From Pseudomonas sp. SLFW (GTDB lineage: Bacteria > Pseudomonadota > Gammaproteobacteria > Pseudomonadales > Pseudomonadaceae), in assembly GCF_009905615.1 (NCBI RefSeq), contig NZ_JAAAKW010000010.1, positions 1-64,000 on the forward strand: a DNA stretch of 64,000 nucleotides, written 5' to 3'. Positions 8,794 to 16,685 of the stretch are shown here, piece by piece (positions within the stretch are counted from its first letter, which is position 1; the number at the start of each line of letters is the position of its first letter). The notes under the pieces were generated by a model. It saw nothing but the letters and a program-made list of their open reading frames with translations, did not search any database and was not told where the DNA came from. The position numbers and the translations under genes were made by a program.

Positions 8794-8884
8794 CTTGGGA
8801 GCGAATTCATTCGCGAAAAAAGGGCACAGACGATATTTCTGCGTCTGCTGTACCGGCCTATTGCGAATGAATTCGCTCCCACAG
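8794..8884. repeat. REPIN, class B
   Basis: The arms TTGGGAGCGAATTCATTCGC and GCGAATGAATTCGCTCCCAC are inverted across a variable centre. It lies between the binding-protein gene and the aconitase-X gene, which are co-oriented. Such placement could set the high-to-low expression step often seen between a binding protein and the rest of an importer operon. Confidence 0.9.
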
Positions 8885-8941
8885 GTTGAGCGTGCGGCGT
8901 GAAAATCGCGCCGAGCCGCTACTGCCGTGGTCATATCGGAC

Positions 8942-9760
8942 TCAGTAATAAACCCCCGGAACGGTCAAGTTGGCAGGTTTGATTTCATCACCCACCCACT
9001 TCTTCCACAACTCGTCGTAACGACCGGTGCGCACTTGTTGGTTGACGAAAAGGTTCAGGTAATGGATCAGGCCATATTCGTTACGCTTCGCCGCCAGCGA
9101 CACGTAATCGATCACGTAAGGCGCATTGCCCGCGACTTTCAGGCCCTTGTATTTGCCGGATTTAAGGGTCGCGGCGGCCACGGTGTTGGTGACCACGGTC
9201 GCATCGATGTGGCCTTGGGCGACGGCGAGGATGGTGTCGTTCTGGGTCTGATAGGCGCGGAAGCTGCCGGTGCCCCAGGCTTTCTGGTCTTTCTCCAGGG
9301 CAATGGCTTCATAGGTGCCGCTGGTGTTGCCGACGTTCTTGCCCTTGAGGTCTTCGTATTTGGTAATGCCGGTGTTGTCGCGGGTCAGCACCACCATCTG
9401 GAACGCGAAGTAGGGGATGGTCATCGCCACGGTCTTGGCGCGTTCGAGGGTGTCGGAGGTCGAGGCCACGATCACGTCGGCGCGCCCGGACACCAACGCT
9501 GGAATACGATCCGGAAACGGCGTTTCAACCACTTCGGCCGTCACCCCCAGCACCTTCGCCAGATCGTTGCAGTAATCGACGTCAAATCCGACCGGGTTGT
9601 TCTTGTCATCCCGGGAGCCCATCGGCGGGAAATCCAGGGTCACCGCGCAGCGCAATTTCCCGGAGTCGATGATGTCATCGAGCTTATCGGCGAAGGCCAC
9701 GTTGATGAAGGAGGAACTCATGACGGCGAGGAGGGCTACTGCAACAGCATGCTTTTTCAT
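8942..9760 (-). CDS. Periplasmic amino-acid-binding protein of ABC importer
   Basis: A 272-residue family 3 solute-binding protein (SBP_bac_3). Residues 1-24 form a Sec signal peptide ending NVAFA. The mature part begins with DKLDDIIDSGKLRCAVTLDF and contains GFDVDYCNDLAK, the usual ligand-pocket start of the family. It is the likely first gene of the transport/aconitase-X operon. A GTATAC palindrome lies about 45-60 bases upstream of its start. The ligand is presumably a hydroxyproline; this is inferred from neighbours. Confidence 0.93.
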   Translation of the reverse strand: MKKHAVAVALLAVMSSSFINVAFADKLDDIIDSGKLRCAVTLDFPPMGSRDDKNNPVGFDVDYCNDLAKVLGVTAEVVETPFPDRIPALVSGRADVIVASTSDTLERAKTVAMTIPYFAFQMVVLTRDNTGITKYEDLKGKNVGNTSGTYEAIALEKDQKAWGTGSFRAYQTQNDTILAVAQGHIDATVVTNTVAAATLKSGKYKGLKVAGNAPYVIDYVSLAAKRNEYGLIHYLNLFVNQQVRTGRYDELWKKWVGDEIKPANLTVPGVYY

Positions 9761-10063
9761 AGAAGCCTCGTTGGATGCAAGTAAGGAAACGGCCGGATAA
9801 GTAATTTCGTATACGATATTTTCTATGCATGGGGCGTGCCCATTTTGCAGTCGTTCAGGGAGGCGTGGCGAATCAGTGGGTTAGTGCGTCATGGCGGCAA
9901 TGGCAGCGAGAAAGGAGCGCCCCCGGATGTTACATAAAGGAGCAAAAAGGCGTGGGGTGCGTCGTACGTGCGCATTCGGCAACATCGTCACCCCTACCCG
10001 GCGCAGTGACTGGTCAGGGGAATGCCGTGACTTTCATAACCTTCGATGAGCGAGTGAACGCAC
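9761..10063. other. Intergenic region upstream of the binding-protein gene
   Basis: About 300 bases between the start of the binding-protein gene and the end of the hydrolase gene. It holds the putative GntR operator at 9803-9822 and must carry the importer promoter. The rest shows no repeat, strong hairpin or convincing gene; the short plus-strand frame at 9829-10086 lacks features. Confidence 0.6.
9803..9822. promoter_or_regulatory. Putative GntR operator upstream of the importer operon
   Basis: AATTTCGTATACGATATTTT is a near-perfect palindrome around TCGTATACGA and is the best of the four copies in the hydroxyproline region. It sits 43-62 bases before the binding-protein start, in promoter range. 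The GntR/FCD protein at 17898-18581 is the candidate binder, because FCD regulators often bind GTATAC-centred palindromes. Confidence 0.6.
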
Positions 10064-12016
10064 TTATCCCGCTCGTCTTTTCCTGAGCGTTCTAGGCGGC
10101 GCATCGCACATGGCGTCCCAGCTTCTCAGGTTGTCCAGCGCAACCGAACTGCGAATGTAGCGATGCCAGATGAACGCCAGATCGAACGTCACAATGCCTA
10201 GCCACCACAGGTAGATGAAGGCCAGCGCCGATAGAATCAGGGGCCAGAGCGCGGGAGATTCCGCCACCGCTGAGTCTGACACCGTAGCTTGCGCACTTGC
10301 GTCCAGATAACCCATGGCGATCGCGACGGTGATCATCAGAACCCCTAACCCCACCATCAGTTTTCGGCCCATACGAGGGATTCGGCGAACCCACCACCCG
10401 GAAGATGCAATGCAGCCGCAGGCCGCCAGCAAGATAAAAGGGCCGGTCCAGGTGAAGAGGACGGCGCGCAGAACATCCCATCGGACCAGTGGCCCGGCAA
10501 GAAAGTCGGCCACGGCTGTTGGCAATATCGCCATGCTGATGCCTCCCCCCGCAGCGAATATCAGAAATGCCAACAACCTCCAGCGACTTTCCGATCGCTT
10601 CACGAGACGCGGCAAACGCCCACTAACGGTCACGGCGGTCAATAAAATCGAAAGAGACACTACGCATTGGCCGAGCATCAGGGCTGACCAATTGTGCTGC
10701 GCAAGGAACGTTACAACGGATTTCAACATGATATAGACAGCTGTCGCGTGCATCGCTACCGATAACAGATAAGGCATCAAGAGACTGATCGCGCCCACGA
10801 ACGGACGTGTCTTGGGCGCCGGAGGACTTGAAACAGGGACCGCAGCCGTCGGGGACTTGTATAAAACGACGTCATCGACAAAATGACGGAACACCGTCGA
10901 ATCATTCCAATAGTCAATATGTGCCTTCCCCGGAAACCAGTAGCGGGTGAAGCCGATGTCGTGACGGGTTTCAAATTCGAACGCGTCGCACCGCAATTTC
11001 TTCAGGTACTTTCGGGCGCTGTCGAGTTGGAAACCGATAGGATCGCCACAGTCATAGTAGTTACGCCATTTGATCTGGCTGGGCAGTTGAACTCGAGTTT
11101 CAGACGGCGTTGTCACGAATGCGACCGGCTGATCTTTGCCCTTCTGTGGATAGTCTTGAGTGTCCAAACGATCTGAAGGCCAGAGTTTGGGCCAAAGCAG
11201 GAGATGTTTATCGATCGGTGAACCGAGGGTCATGAAACCCCGGACGTATTGCACCCAGCGGTAGGTGATCTTTCGTCCGTTCTCACCCGTGGACTCTCGA
11301 CCTACGGGACTTGAGAGCGCTTCCAACAGCGCCAGAAAGCTGATTACAGTCCCCTCACTGTGGGCGACAATATAAATTTCCTGCGCGCCTGAGTAGGCAC
11401 CCTCAAACCGTTCGAGCAATTGCGTCATCGCATCATGAAAACGGTTAACGATCAGCTGTCGATAGCCATGGAATTCTGCGACCAGTTGTACATCTCCCAG
11501 ATAGTCAGCAAGCAACGACGAGATGTTGATTTCAAACAGGCCCAATTTTTTAAACACCCAGGCCAGATTTTCCATCAGGGTGATGGCTTCGATAATCTCC
11601 TCAGTCACACCCGCAGTGAGTGCGAAGTCAGCGCCGTCTAGTTTTGGCTGTTGTTGGGGTACCTTCTGGCAATACATCGCTTGCGCTCTGGCAACGATCG
11701 TATTACCCCAGGCTTTGCTCTCTTCGAGGGTGTCGCCTTGTGTTACCACGGTTCTTGGAATATCCGCCCAATACACTTCAGCGAATCCGATGTTCGACAG
11801 TTCATGTTCAGCGTCCACCTCCAGACGGCTGAGATGAACTTCACCGACATTGCCAAGCTGGAAGAAGCCCAGCGGCATGACCGGCGGTGGTTGTTTGCCG
11901 ATGCAGCCAAATCGATGCGCAACGGTGCGGATGGTGTCGCTTCGAGTCTGCGATCCAACCCCGTGAATGGCGACAACGATTTTTTGCAATGGGCATCGTG
12001 ACGATGAGTGGGTCAT
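10064..12016 (-). CDS. Unknown protein: N-terminal alpha/beta-hydrolase domain with C-terminal membrane segments
   Basis: A 650-residue protein I do not recognise as a named family. Residues 10-385 look like an alpha/beta hydrolase: a buried strand with HGVGSQ (oxyanion region, about residue 18), nucleophile elbow IVAHSEGT with Ser220, Asp325 in GDPIGF, and His366 in AHIDYW, which could complete a triad. Residues about 400-610 hold roughly six hydrophobic segments, then a basic tail TLRKRRAG. There is no signal peptide, so the hydrolase would face the cytoplasm. The start at 12016 is eight bases from the stop of the upstream membrane-protein gene, so the two form one operon. GC content is lower than in the flanking genes. 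A lipase, esterase or signalling hydrolase are all possible. Confidence 0.8.
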   Translation of the reverse strand: MTHSSSRCPLQKIVVAIHGVGSQTRSDTIRTVAHRFGCIGKQPPPVMPLGFFQLGNVGEVHLSRLEVDAEHELSNIGFAEVYWADIPRTVVTQGDTLEESKAWGNTIVARAQAMYCQKVPQQQPKLDGADFALTAGVTEEIIEAITLMENLAWVFKKLGLFEINISSLLADYLGDVQLVAEFHGYRQLIVNRFHDAMTQLLERFEGAYSGAQEIYIVAHSEGTVISFLALLEALSSPVGRESTGENGRKITYRWVQYVRGFMTLGSPIDKHLLLWPKLWPSDRLDTQDYPQKGKDQPVAFVTTPSETRVQLPSQIKWRNYYDCGDPIGFQLDSARKYLKKLRCDAFEFETRHDIGFTRYWFPGKAHIDYWNDSTVFRHFVDDVVLYKSPTAAVPVSSPPAPKTRPFVGAISLLMPYLLSVAMHATAVYIMLKSVVTFLAQHNWSALMLGQCVVSLSILLTAVTVSGRLPRLVKRSESRWRLLAFLIFAAGGGISMAILPTAVADFLAGPLVRWDVLRAVLFTWTGPFILLAACGCIASSGWWVRRIPRMGRKLMVGLGVLMITVAIAMGYLDASAQATVSDSAVAESPALWPLILSALAFIYLWWLGIVTFDLAFIWHRYIRSSVALDNLRSWDAMCDAPPRTLRKRRAG

Positions 12017-12023
12017 ATCGACA

Positions 12024-12845
12024 TCAGCTCTTTAGAGAAGAAGCTCCGGCAGGGTCGGGGGTCTTGACGATGTAGAGCGCTTCCGAAAGTTGATGACTGT
12101 TCAGGATGAGCGCACGCGTGGTAATGGCAAGTATGACGATTGAGATCACTTCAATAAGAAAGCGGCTAAAGATGACAGTCGACATCGACCGCAGGACTTC
12201 GGGGCGGTCGTAGGTCACCATGCTGTAAATATCGATCAGCAACACGATGAACACGGCCAGCGTCGGTAACATAAACATGCCGTAGATCATGACGCGTTTG
12301 AACCACGTGGCAGGTGCTCTATAAGTAAATACTGCAGCGCTTCGGATAAGTGGAGCGACAGCAGGCAGTGAGTTTTTTATTTCTTTCTCTGCCAACGCGT
12401 CACGGATCTGATGAACGGAGTAAAGTGCCCACAACGCCAAGGCGGTCAGGAATATATCAATAATGATAACGGCATCGTTCGCCGACATGGTGAGACCGAC
12501 AATAGGCAGGTTCAGCTCATGCAACTTGTTTTGGCTGCGACGAGTATTGTCGATTCTATCGATTCTGAACGTTAGCGCTGACCGCTCAACGGGGTCGGTG
12601 GTGTGTTCACGTGCCTGGCTTAAAGCGTCTCTCAGGGGGTAAGAGAGCTTCAACTGAGCATCGGTGAATGAGAGCTCGTCCAGATAGACATTGGACAGCA
12701 ACAGCGCGCTGCCGATGGACATGGTAAACAACAGTGCTCTGATTCTTTGAAAGGCGGCAATGATCTGCTCTGCGATTTGGTGTGCGAGGCTGTCCATAGG
12801 TGCACCCGTTAAACATGTTATCGACGGCTGGCGCACCTCTTTCAT
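12024..12845 (-). CDS. Unknown multi-pass membrane protein, partner of the downstream hydrolase gene
   Basis: Not recognised. About 273 residues from the start chosen here (MKEVRQPS, preceded by GAAGGG). Other in-frame starts are at 12866 and 12797 (MDSLAHQIAEQ), and the true one is uncertain. It has one hydrophobic segment near the N-terminus (LLFTMSIGSALLLSNVYL), then a soluble, charged part of about 80 residues. Three more membrane segments follow (IIIDIFLTALALWALY, MIYGMFMLPTLAVFIVLLI, FLIEVISIVILAITTRAL). Stretches of the gene are well below the GC of the neighbouring catabolic genes. It is co-transcribed with the hydrolase and separates it from the AraC regulator. Confidence 0.7.
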   Translation of the reverse strand: MKEVRQPSITCLTGAPMDSLAHQIAEQIIAAFQRIRALLFTMSIGSALLLSNVYLDELSFTDAQLKLSYPLRDALSQAREHTTDPVERSALTFRIDRIDNTRRSQNKLHELNLPIVGLTMSANDAVIIIDIFLTALALWALYSVHQIRDALAEKEIKNSLPAVAPLIRSAAVFTYRAPATWFKRVMIYGMFMLPTLAVFIVLLIDIYSMVTYDRPEVLRSMSTVIFSRFLIEVISIVILAITTRALILNSHQLSEALYIVKTPDPAGASSLKS

Positions 12846-13030
12846 CGCAGCTAGCCCTTCGAACATTAGAGGCTATCGGGCCGTTGTCAAAAGAACTCTC
12901 CAGCGTCTTACACCAAACTAGACCAACGGTCATGCCGGTGACAGGGTGCTTTTTTAAAACCGGAACTTTTATTCACTCTCGCTATAAGCCGACGCCACGC
13001 GTTGCTTACGGTAGTCTCCATGTGTGGTGT

Positions 13031-13780
13031 TCAAAGGCCACTCTGCGACTCCCGATACTCACTTGGCGAAACCCCGGTCAACGCTCGGAATTGTCGGCTG
13101 AACGCACTGTGGTCGGTGTAGCCGCAGCGCATGGCCACGTCGGTGATTGACAGGTCTTCACGCAGCAAGCGCGAAGCCTCCCCAAGCCGGGCCTTGTGAA
13201 TCATCTGCCGGGGCGTGAGCTGAAAGATGCGTTTGCAGTGCCGTTCCAGTTGCGCAATGGAAAGCCCGGCGATGGCGGTCAGTTCGTGGAGCGTGATCGG
13301 TCGGGAAAAGTGCTCACGAATGTAGGCATCGACCTCGGCCAGCTTCTGATAAGCCGGATGCGATTGCAGGATTTGCAGGTCCCGCGAGATGCCTGCCAGG
13401 CCAATGATCACGCCTTGGTCATCGCGCAAGGCAATCTTGTGGGTCAGGCACCAGATCGGCTGATTGCCGTAATACAAGTGCAGCTCTAACTGATCGTTCA
13501 GCTGCCTGCCATCGGCCAGCACGCGCCGATCCTGCGCGGTGTACAACGGACCGAAGCGAGCGGGGAATACATCCTCGGCGGTGCGGCCCAGCAGATCGTG
13601 TTTTTCCTTGAAGGCGCAGCGCTGTACCAGCGTCTGATTGACCATCACATAACGGGCTTGTGCATCCTTCACGAAAAACACCACGCCGGGGATGGCATCG
13701 AGCAACGGCGCGACCCGATCGAGGCTGGTGAGCAGTTGATCGAGATCGTGCAGGGGCGAAGTAGGAAGCAGGTCAATCAT
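13031..13780 (-). CDS. AraC-family regulator with N-terminal PAS domain (LhpR-like)
   Basis: A 249-residue regulator. Residues about 20-130 form a PAS-like sensor (IPGVVFFVKDAQARYVMVNQ ... LAGISRDL). Residues about 145-245 form the double helix-turn-helix AraC domain (ITLHELTAIAGLSIAQLERH and CGYTDHSAFSRQFRALTGVS). Its place beside the D-hydroxyproline dehydrogenase genes fits LhpR, the AraC activator of hydroxyproline use in P. aeruginosa; this identity is an inference. The start MIDLLPTSP at 13780 is preferred to the longer frame reaching 13948, whose extra residues are low-complexity and basic. Confidence 0.87.
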   Translation of the reverse strand: MIDLLPTSPLHDLDQLLTSLDRVAPLLDAIPGVVFFVKDAQARYVMVNQTLVQRCAFKEKHDLLGRTAEDVFPARFGPLYTAQDRRVLADGRQLNDQLELHLYYGNQPIWCLTHKIALRDDQGVIIGLAGISRDLQILQSHPAYQKLAEVDAYIREHFSRPITLHELTAIAGLSIAQLERHCKRIFQLTPRQMIHKARLGEASRLLREDLSITDVAMRCGYTDHSAFSRQFRALTGVSPSEYRESQSGL

Positions 13781-13860
13781 GTTCACGGGGGAGCACGCCG
13801 CATCAGAAGGACGAGGTCGATGATGCGGTATATGAGGGGCGACGCCTAGTCGAGATCGCG

Positions 13861-14022
13861 CTTCTGGCCGAAGGCCGTGGGAGTTGGCTTGCCTGCGATC
13901 GGCTGCGCAGCAGTCGTAAACCCGGTGGATGCGGTATGCCTGACACAACGAAGGTGGCTGATATTGCTGCCGCTGCGCAGCAGATCGCGAGCAAGCTTGC
14001 TCCTACGGCCTTCGGCCAGAAT
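13861..14022. repeat. Composite REP-like inverted repeat
   Basis: The outer arms CTTCTGGCCGAAGGCCGTGG and CTACGGCCTTCGGCCAGAA are strong inverted repeats. Inside them lie GGAGTTGGCTTGCCTGCGATCGG (class C-like) on the left and ATCGCGAGCAAGCTTGCTCC (class A-like) on the right. GGCTGCGCAGCAG and CTGCGCAGCAG further in also repeat. It fills the gap between the AraC gene and the dehydrogenase alpha subunit gene and looks like a hybrid or nested element. Confidence 0.75.
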
Positions 14023-14054
14023 CAGAAGCCAATCGAGTGCTGCCAATCGCCTCT

Positions 14055-15314
14055 TTAAACTACGGAGTCCGAGTCACCCAAACACGCCAACGTCGCTACC
14101 CTGGCAGGGCTGAACGGCGGCCGTAACAGCGGCGATTCCCAGCCAAACAACGTCTGCGCGGCCGTGGCGCAGACGCGTCCCTGGCAGGCGCCCATGCCGC
14201 AACGGGTGTTCAGCTTGGCAGCGTTCCAGCTTTCATGAACGGCGAGCGCCGAGTAAGGCACGTCCTCGCAGCGGCACACCAACGTGTCCGGCCGCGCCAA
14301 CTGTTTCAGCGCAGGATCGAGGGCGAACGCGTGATTCAGCCGGTCCGCAAACCCCTGCCACCGCCCCCGTTCCGCAAACAGCTGACGCGCCTGATCCTGT
14401 TGCCCCGTCGCCGCCAGCCCGGCAATCTTGCCCTCGACCAATGCCAGCTCGCTGCCACCAAACCCCGTGCATTCTCCGGCGGCAAAATGATCCGCGAGAC
14501 TCGTGGCCTGCCACTCATCCACGGCAACCGCGTGATCCTCGACCCGGCAACCCAGGGCCGTGCCCAGTTCCACGTTAGGCACAAGGCTGAACCCGCACGC
14601 CAACCGATCACAGGGCACGTCCTCGACCCGATTCCCCACCTGAACCCGAACCGCTTCCAGCCGCCCCGAACCCAGCGCCTCCAGCACATGGGCCGATGTT
14701 CGATAGGCGGCACTGGCCAGCGTCGCGGCCTGAATCGCCTTGTTCGGCCAGCGCCACAAGCCCGCTGCAAAACGACTGACCGCAGCGAACGAAGCCTGCT
14801 CGGCGATGCGCACCACCTCAGCGCCGTTCTTTTTCGCGGTGTCGGCCGACGCGAGCAACAACGGCCCGCTGCCGGCAATCACGATGCGCTCGCCCGCCAC
14901 CGACAAGCCGCCCTTGATCAACGCCTGCAATCCCCCCGCGCCAGTGACGCCGGGCAGGGTCCAGCCAGGGAAGGGCAGCAGCCGCTCGCGGGCGCCGGTG
15001 CACAGAATCAGCTGTTCGTAGCCCAGTACCCAACCCCGCTCGGCGTCTTCCAACAGCAGCTGTTTCGGGCCTGCCAGGGCGACGACTTTGGTGCCGCTGT
15101 GCAGCTGAATATTGGCCTGTTGTTGCAGTCGCCCCCGCATGTCGCTGGCCCGTGCAGGCAATTGCGCCTGTGGCCCGTCGCGCCAGATTTGCCCGCCCGG
15201 CAGCGGGTTGTCATCGAGGATCGCGATGCGCAGGCCCTTGGGCGCAGCGGCAAGGGCAGCGGCCATTCCGGCAGGCCCGGCGCCGATGATCAGCAGGTCG
15301 ACGTGATCGGTCAT
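14055..15314 (-). CDS. D-hydroxyproline dehydrogenase, alpha subunit (FAD/NAD-binding with BFD-like 2Fe-2S domain)
   Basis: A 419-residue flavoprotein. A Rossmann FAD motif GAGPAGMAAALA is at residues about 10-20, followed by a second dinucleotide site near VIAGSGPLLLASA. The C-terminus has a BFD-type iron-sulfur domain with CRCEDV and CGMGACQGRVC. This is the alpha partner of hetero-oligomeric D-hydroxyproline (or opine/octopine-type) dehydrogenases that oxidise cis-4-hydroxy-D-proline to pyrroline-4-hydroxy-2-carboxylate. The start MTDHVDLLIIG at 15314 overlaps the gamma-subunit stop as ATGA. Confidence 0.9.
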   Translation of the reverse strand: MTDHVDLLIIGAGPAGMAAALAAAPKGLRIAILDDNPLPGGQIWRDGPQAQLPARASDMRGRLQQQANIQLHSGTKVVALAGPKQLLLEDAERGWVLGYEQLILCTGARERLLPFPGWTLPGVTGAGGLQALIKGGLSVAGERIVIAGSGPLLLASADTAKKNGAEVVRIAEQASFAAVSRFAAGLWRWPNKAIQAATLASAAYRTSAHVLEALGSGRLEAVRVQVGNRVEDVPCDRLACGFSLVPNVELGTALGCRVEDHAVAVDEWQATSLADHFAAGECTGFGGSELALVEGKIAGLAATGQQDQARQLFAERGRWQGFADRLNHAFALDPALKQLARPDTLVCRCEDVPYSALAVHESWNAAKLNTRCGMGACQGRVCATAAQTLFGWESPLLRPPFSPARVATLACLGDSDSVV

Positions 15315-15547
15315 GGCTGCGTCTCCACCTGCATCCCGTCGCGGCAGATCGTCTGGCAGGCCAAACGTCGCAGGCCGTCGATGCTCACCCGGCATTCCTG
15401 GCAAATGCCCATGCCACACAACGGCGCCCGACGCTGCCCAGTGACTGACGTTCGGCTGCAACGATCACCGCAGGCCGTCAAAGCGGCCGCGACGGTGGTG
15501 CCTTGGGCGAAGCGAAACGGCTGGCCGTCGATGCGTAATTCAGGCAT
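15311..15547 (-). CDS. D-hydroxyproline dehydrogenase, gamma subunit (2Fe-2S protein)
   Basis: A 78-residue ferredoxin-like protein. Cysteines in CGDRCSRT and in CGMGICQECRVSIDGLRRLAC give the plant-type 2Fe-2S pattern. It passes electrons between the flavin subunits of the three-part dehydrogenase. It overlaps the beta-subunit gene upstream by eight bases and the alpha-subunit gene downstream by four, so all three are probably translated together in similar amounts. Confidence 0.9.
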   Translation of the reverse strand: MPELRIDGQPFRFAQGTTVAAALTACGDRCSRTSVTGQRRAPLCGMGICQECRVSIDGLRRLACQTICRDGMQVETQP

Positions 15548-16685
15548 GGGCGTGGGCTCCGATGAAACGCTGTGGCAAGTAAGCGTGCAGATGGGTTTGA
15601 AGCTCGATGGGCGGCGGGGTGCGCAGCAATTGCGCGGCCAGCAATTTGGCCGTGCCGGTGGCGGTGGTCACGCCCAGCCCCTCGTGTCCGACCGCCAACC
15701 ACAGGCCGGGTTGATTCGGGTGTTCACCTACCAGCGGCTGGCCGTCGGGGCTGGCCGAGCGAAAGCCGGTCCAGCTGCGAATGCCGTTCAGGTCGCCCAG
15801 ATCGGGCAAAAACTCCATTGCCCGTCGCAGCATCCGGCCCAGCATCGCGGGGTCGATGGCCGGGTCGTGGCTGTCGAACTGCCGGGACGAGCCGACGAAC
15901 AATTGACCGGTCGGACGCTGTTGCAGGTTGAACGCCACCGACGGACCGTCGCCCTTGTGGGCGTTGGTGACGTAGCCGAGCTCGACCAACGTGTGGGTGA
16001 TCTGCGCCGGGTAGCGATCGGTGATCAACAGATGGCCCTTCTTGGCTTGCAGCGGCAGTTCCGGGCACAGGTCTTTTGCGTAGATGCCATTGGCGAGCAA
16101 CACGGCCTCGGCCTGCAACCACTGGCCGTCCGCCAGCCGCACGCGATTGCCTTCGACCGCCACGACTTCGGCCTGCTGTTGACGCACGAGCCGAGGCTGA
16201 CGTTGCAACAGCCAGCGTGCCGCATTGGGGGCGTAGAGAATGCCGTCGCCGGTGACTTTCAACGCGCCAAACAGGCCGGGACGCAACGACGGTTCGGCCT
16301 TCGCCAACGCTTCGCCACTCATCAGTTCGCAGCCCAATCCGAACGCGCTCAACGCTGCCTGTTTGCGCTCGGCCTCGGCCATCTCGCCCTCGTTGCAGGC
16401 CAGCCACAACGTGCCGTTGTTGCGCATGGCGCAGTTATCCGGCAGGTGCGGTGCCAGCTCGCGCCACAGGCGCACCGAATATTCGCCCAGCGCCAGTTCG
16501 GCGGGACTGTGATCGAGCACCACCAAGTGGCCCATGCCCGCTGCCGTGGCGGCCGGGCGCTGGCAATCGAGGACCAGAACGTTGAGCCCGTGGCTCGCCA
16601 GTTCGTCCGCGCAGGCCGCACCGACGATGCCGCCACCGATGACGATCACATCGGCGGCGCCCCCGGACGTGGCATTTGGGATCAA
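15540..16685 (-). CDS. D-hydroxyproline dehydrogenase, beta subunit (FAD-dependent D-amino-acid oxidase family)
   Basis: A DAO-family flavoprotein of about 381 residues. The FAD motif VIVIGGGIVGAACADEL lies near the N-terminus. The conserved segment RSWTGFRSASPDGQPLVGEH is near residue 320. It carries the amine-oxidising site. No ATG is available at the N-terminus. A TTG at 16685 overlaps the epimerase stop as TTGA, and another TTG is at 16700. I choose 16685 because of the coupling to lhpA. It forms one operon with lhpA, the gamma and the alpha subunit genes. Confidence 0.88.
   Translation of the reverse strand: MIPNATSGGAADVIVIGGGIVGAACADELASHGLNVLVLDCQRPAATAAGMGHLVVLDHSPAELALGEYSVRLWRELAPHLPDNCAMRNNGTLWLACNEGEMAEAERKQAALSAFGLGCELMSGEALAKAEPSLRPGLFGALKVTGDGILYAPNAARWLLQRQPRLVRQQQAEVVAVEGNRVRLADGQWLQAEAVLLANGIYAKDLCPELPLQAKKGHLLITDRYPAQITHTLVELGYVTNAHKGDGPSVAFNLQQRPTGQLFVGSSRQFDSHDPAIDPAMLGRMLRRAMEFLPDLGDLNGIRSWTGFRSASPDGQPLVGEHPNQPGLWLAVGHEGLGVTTATGTAKLLAAQLLRTPPPIELQTHLHAYLPQRFIGAHAHA

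Noticed and set aside
9829..10086. 85-codon plus-strand frame beside the hydrolase gene
   Set aside because: No ribosome site or family match, and it overlaps the hydrolase 3' end.
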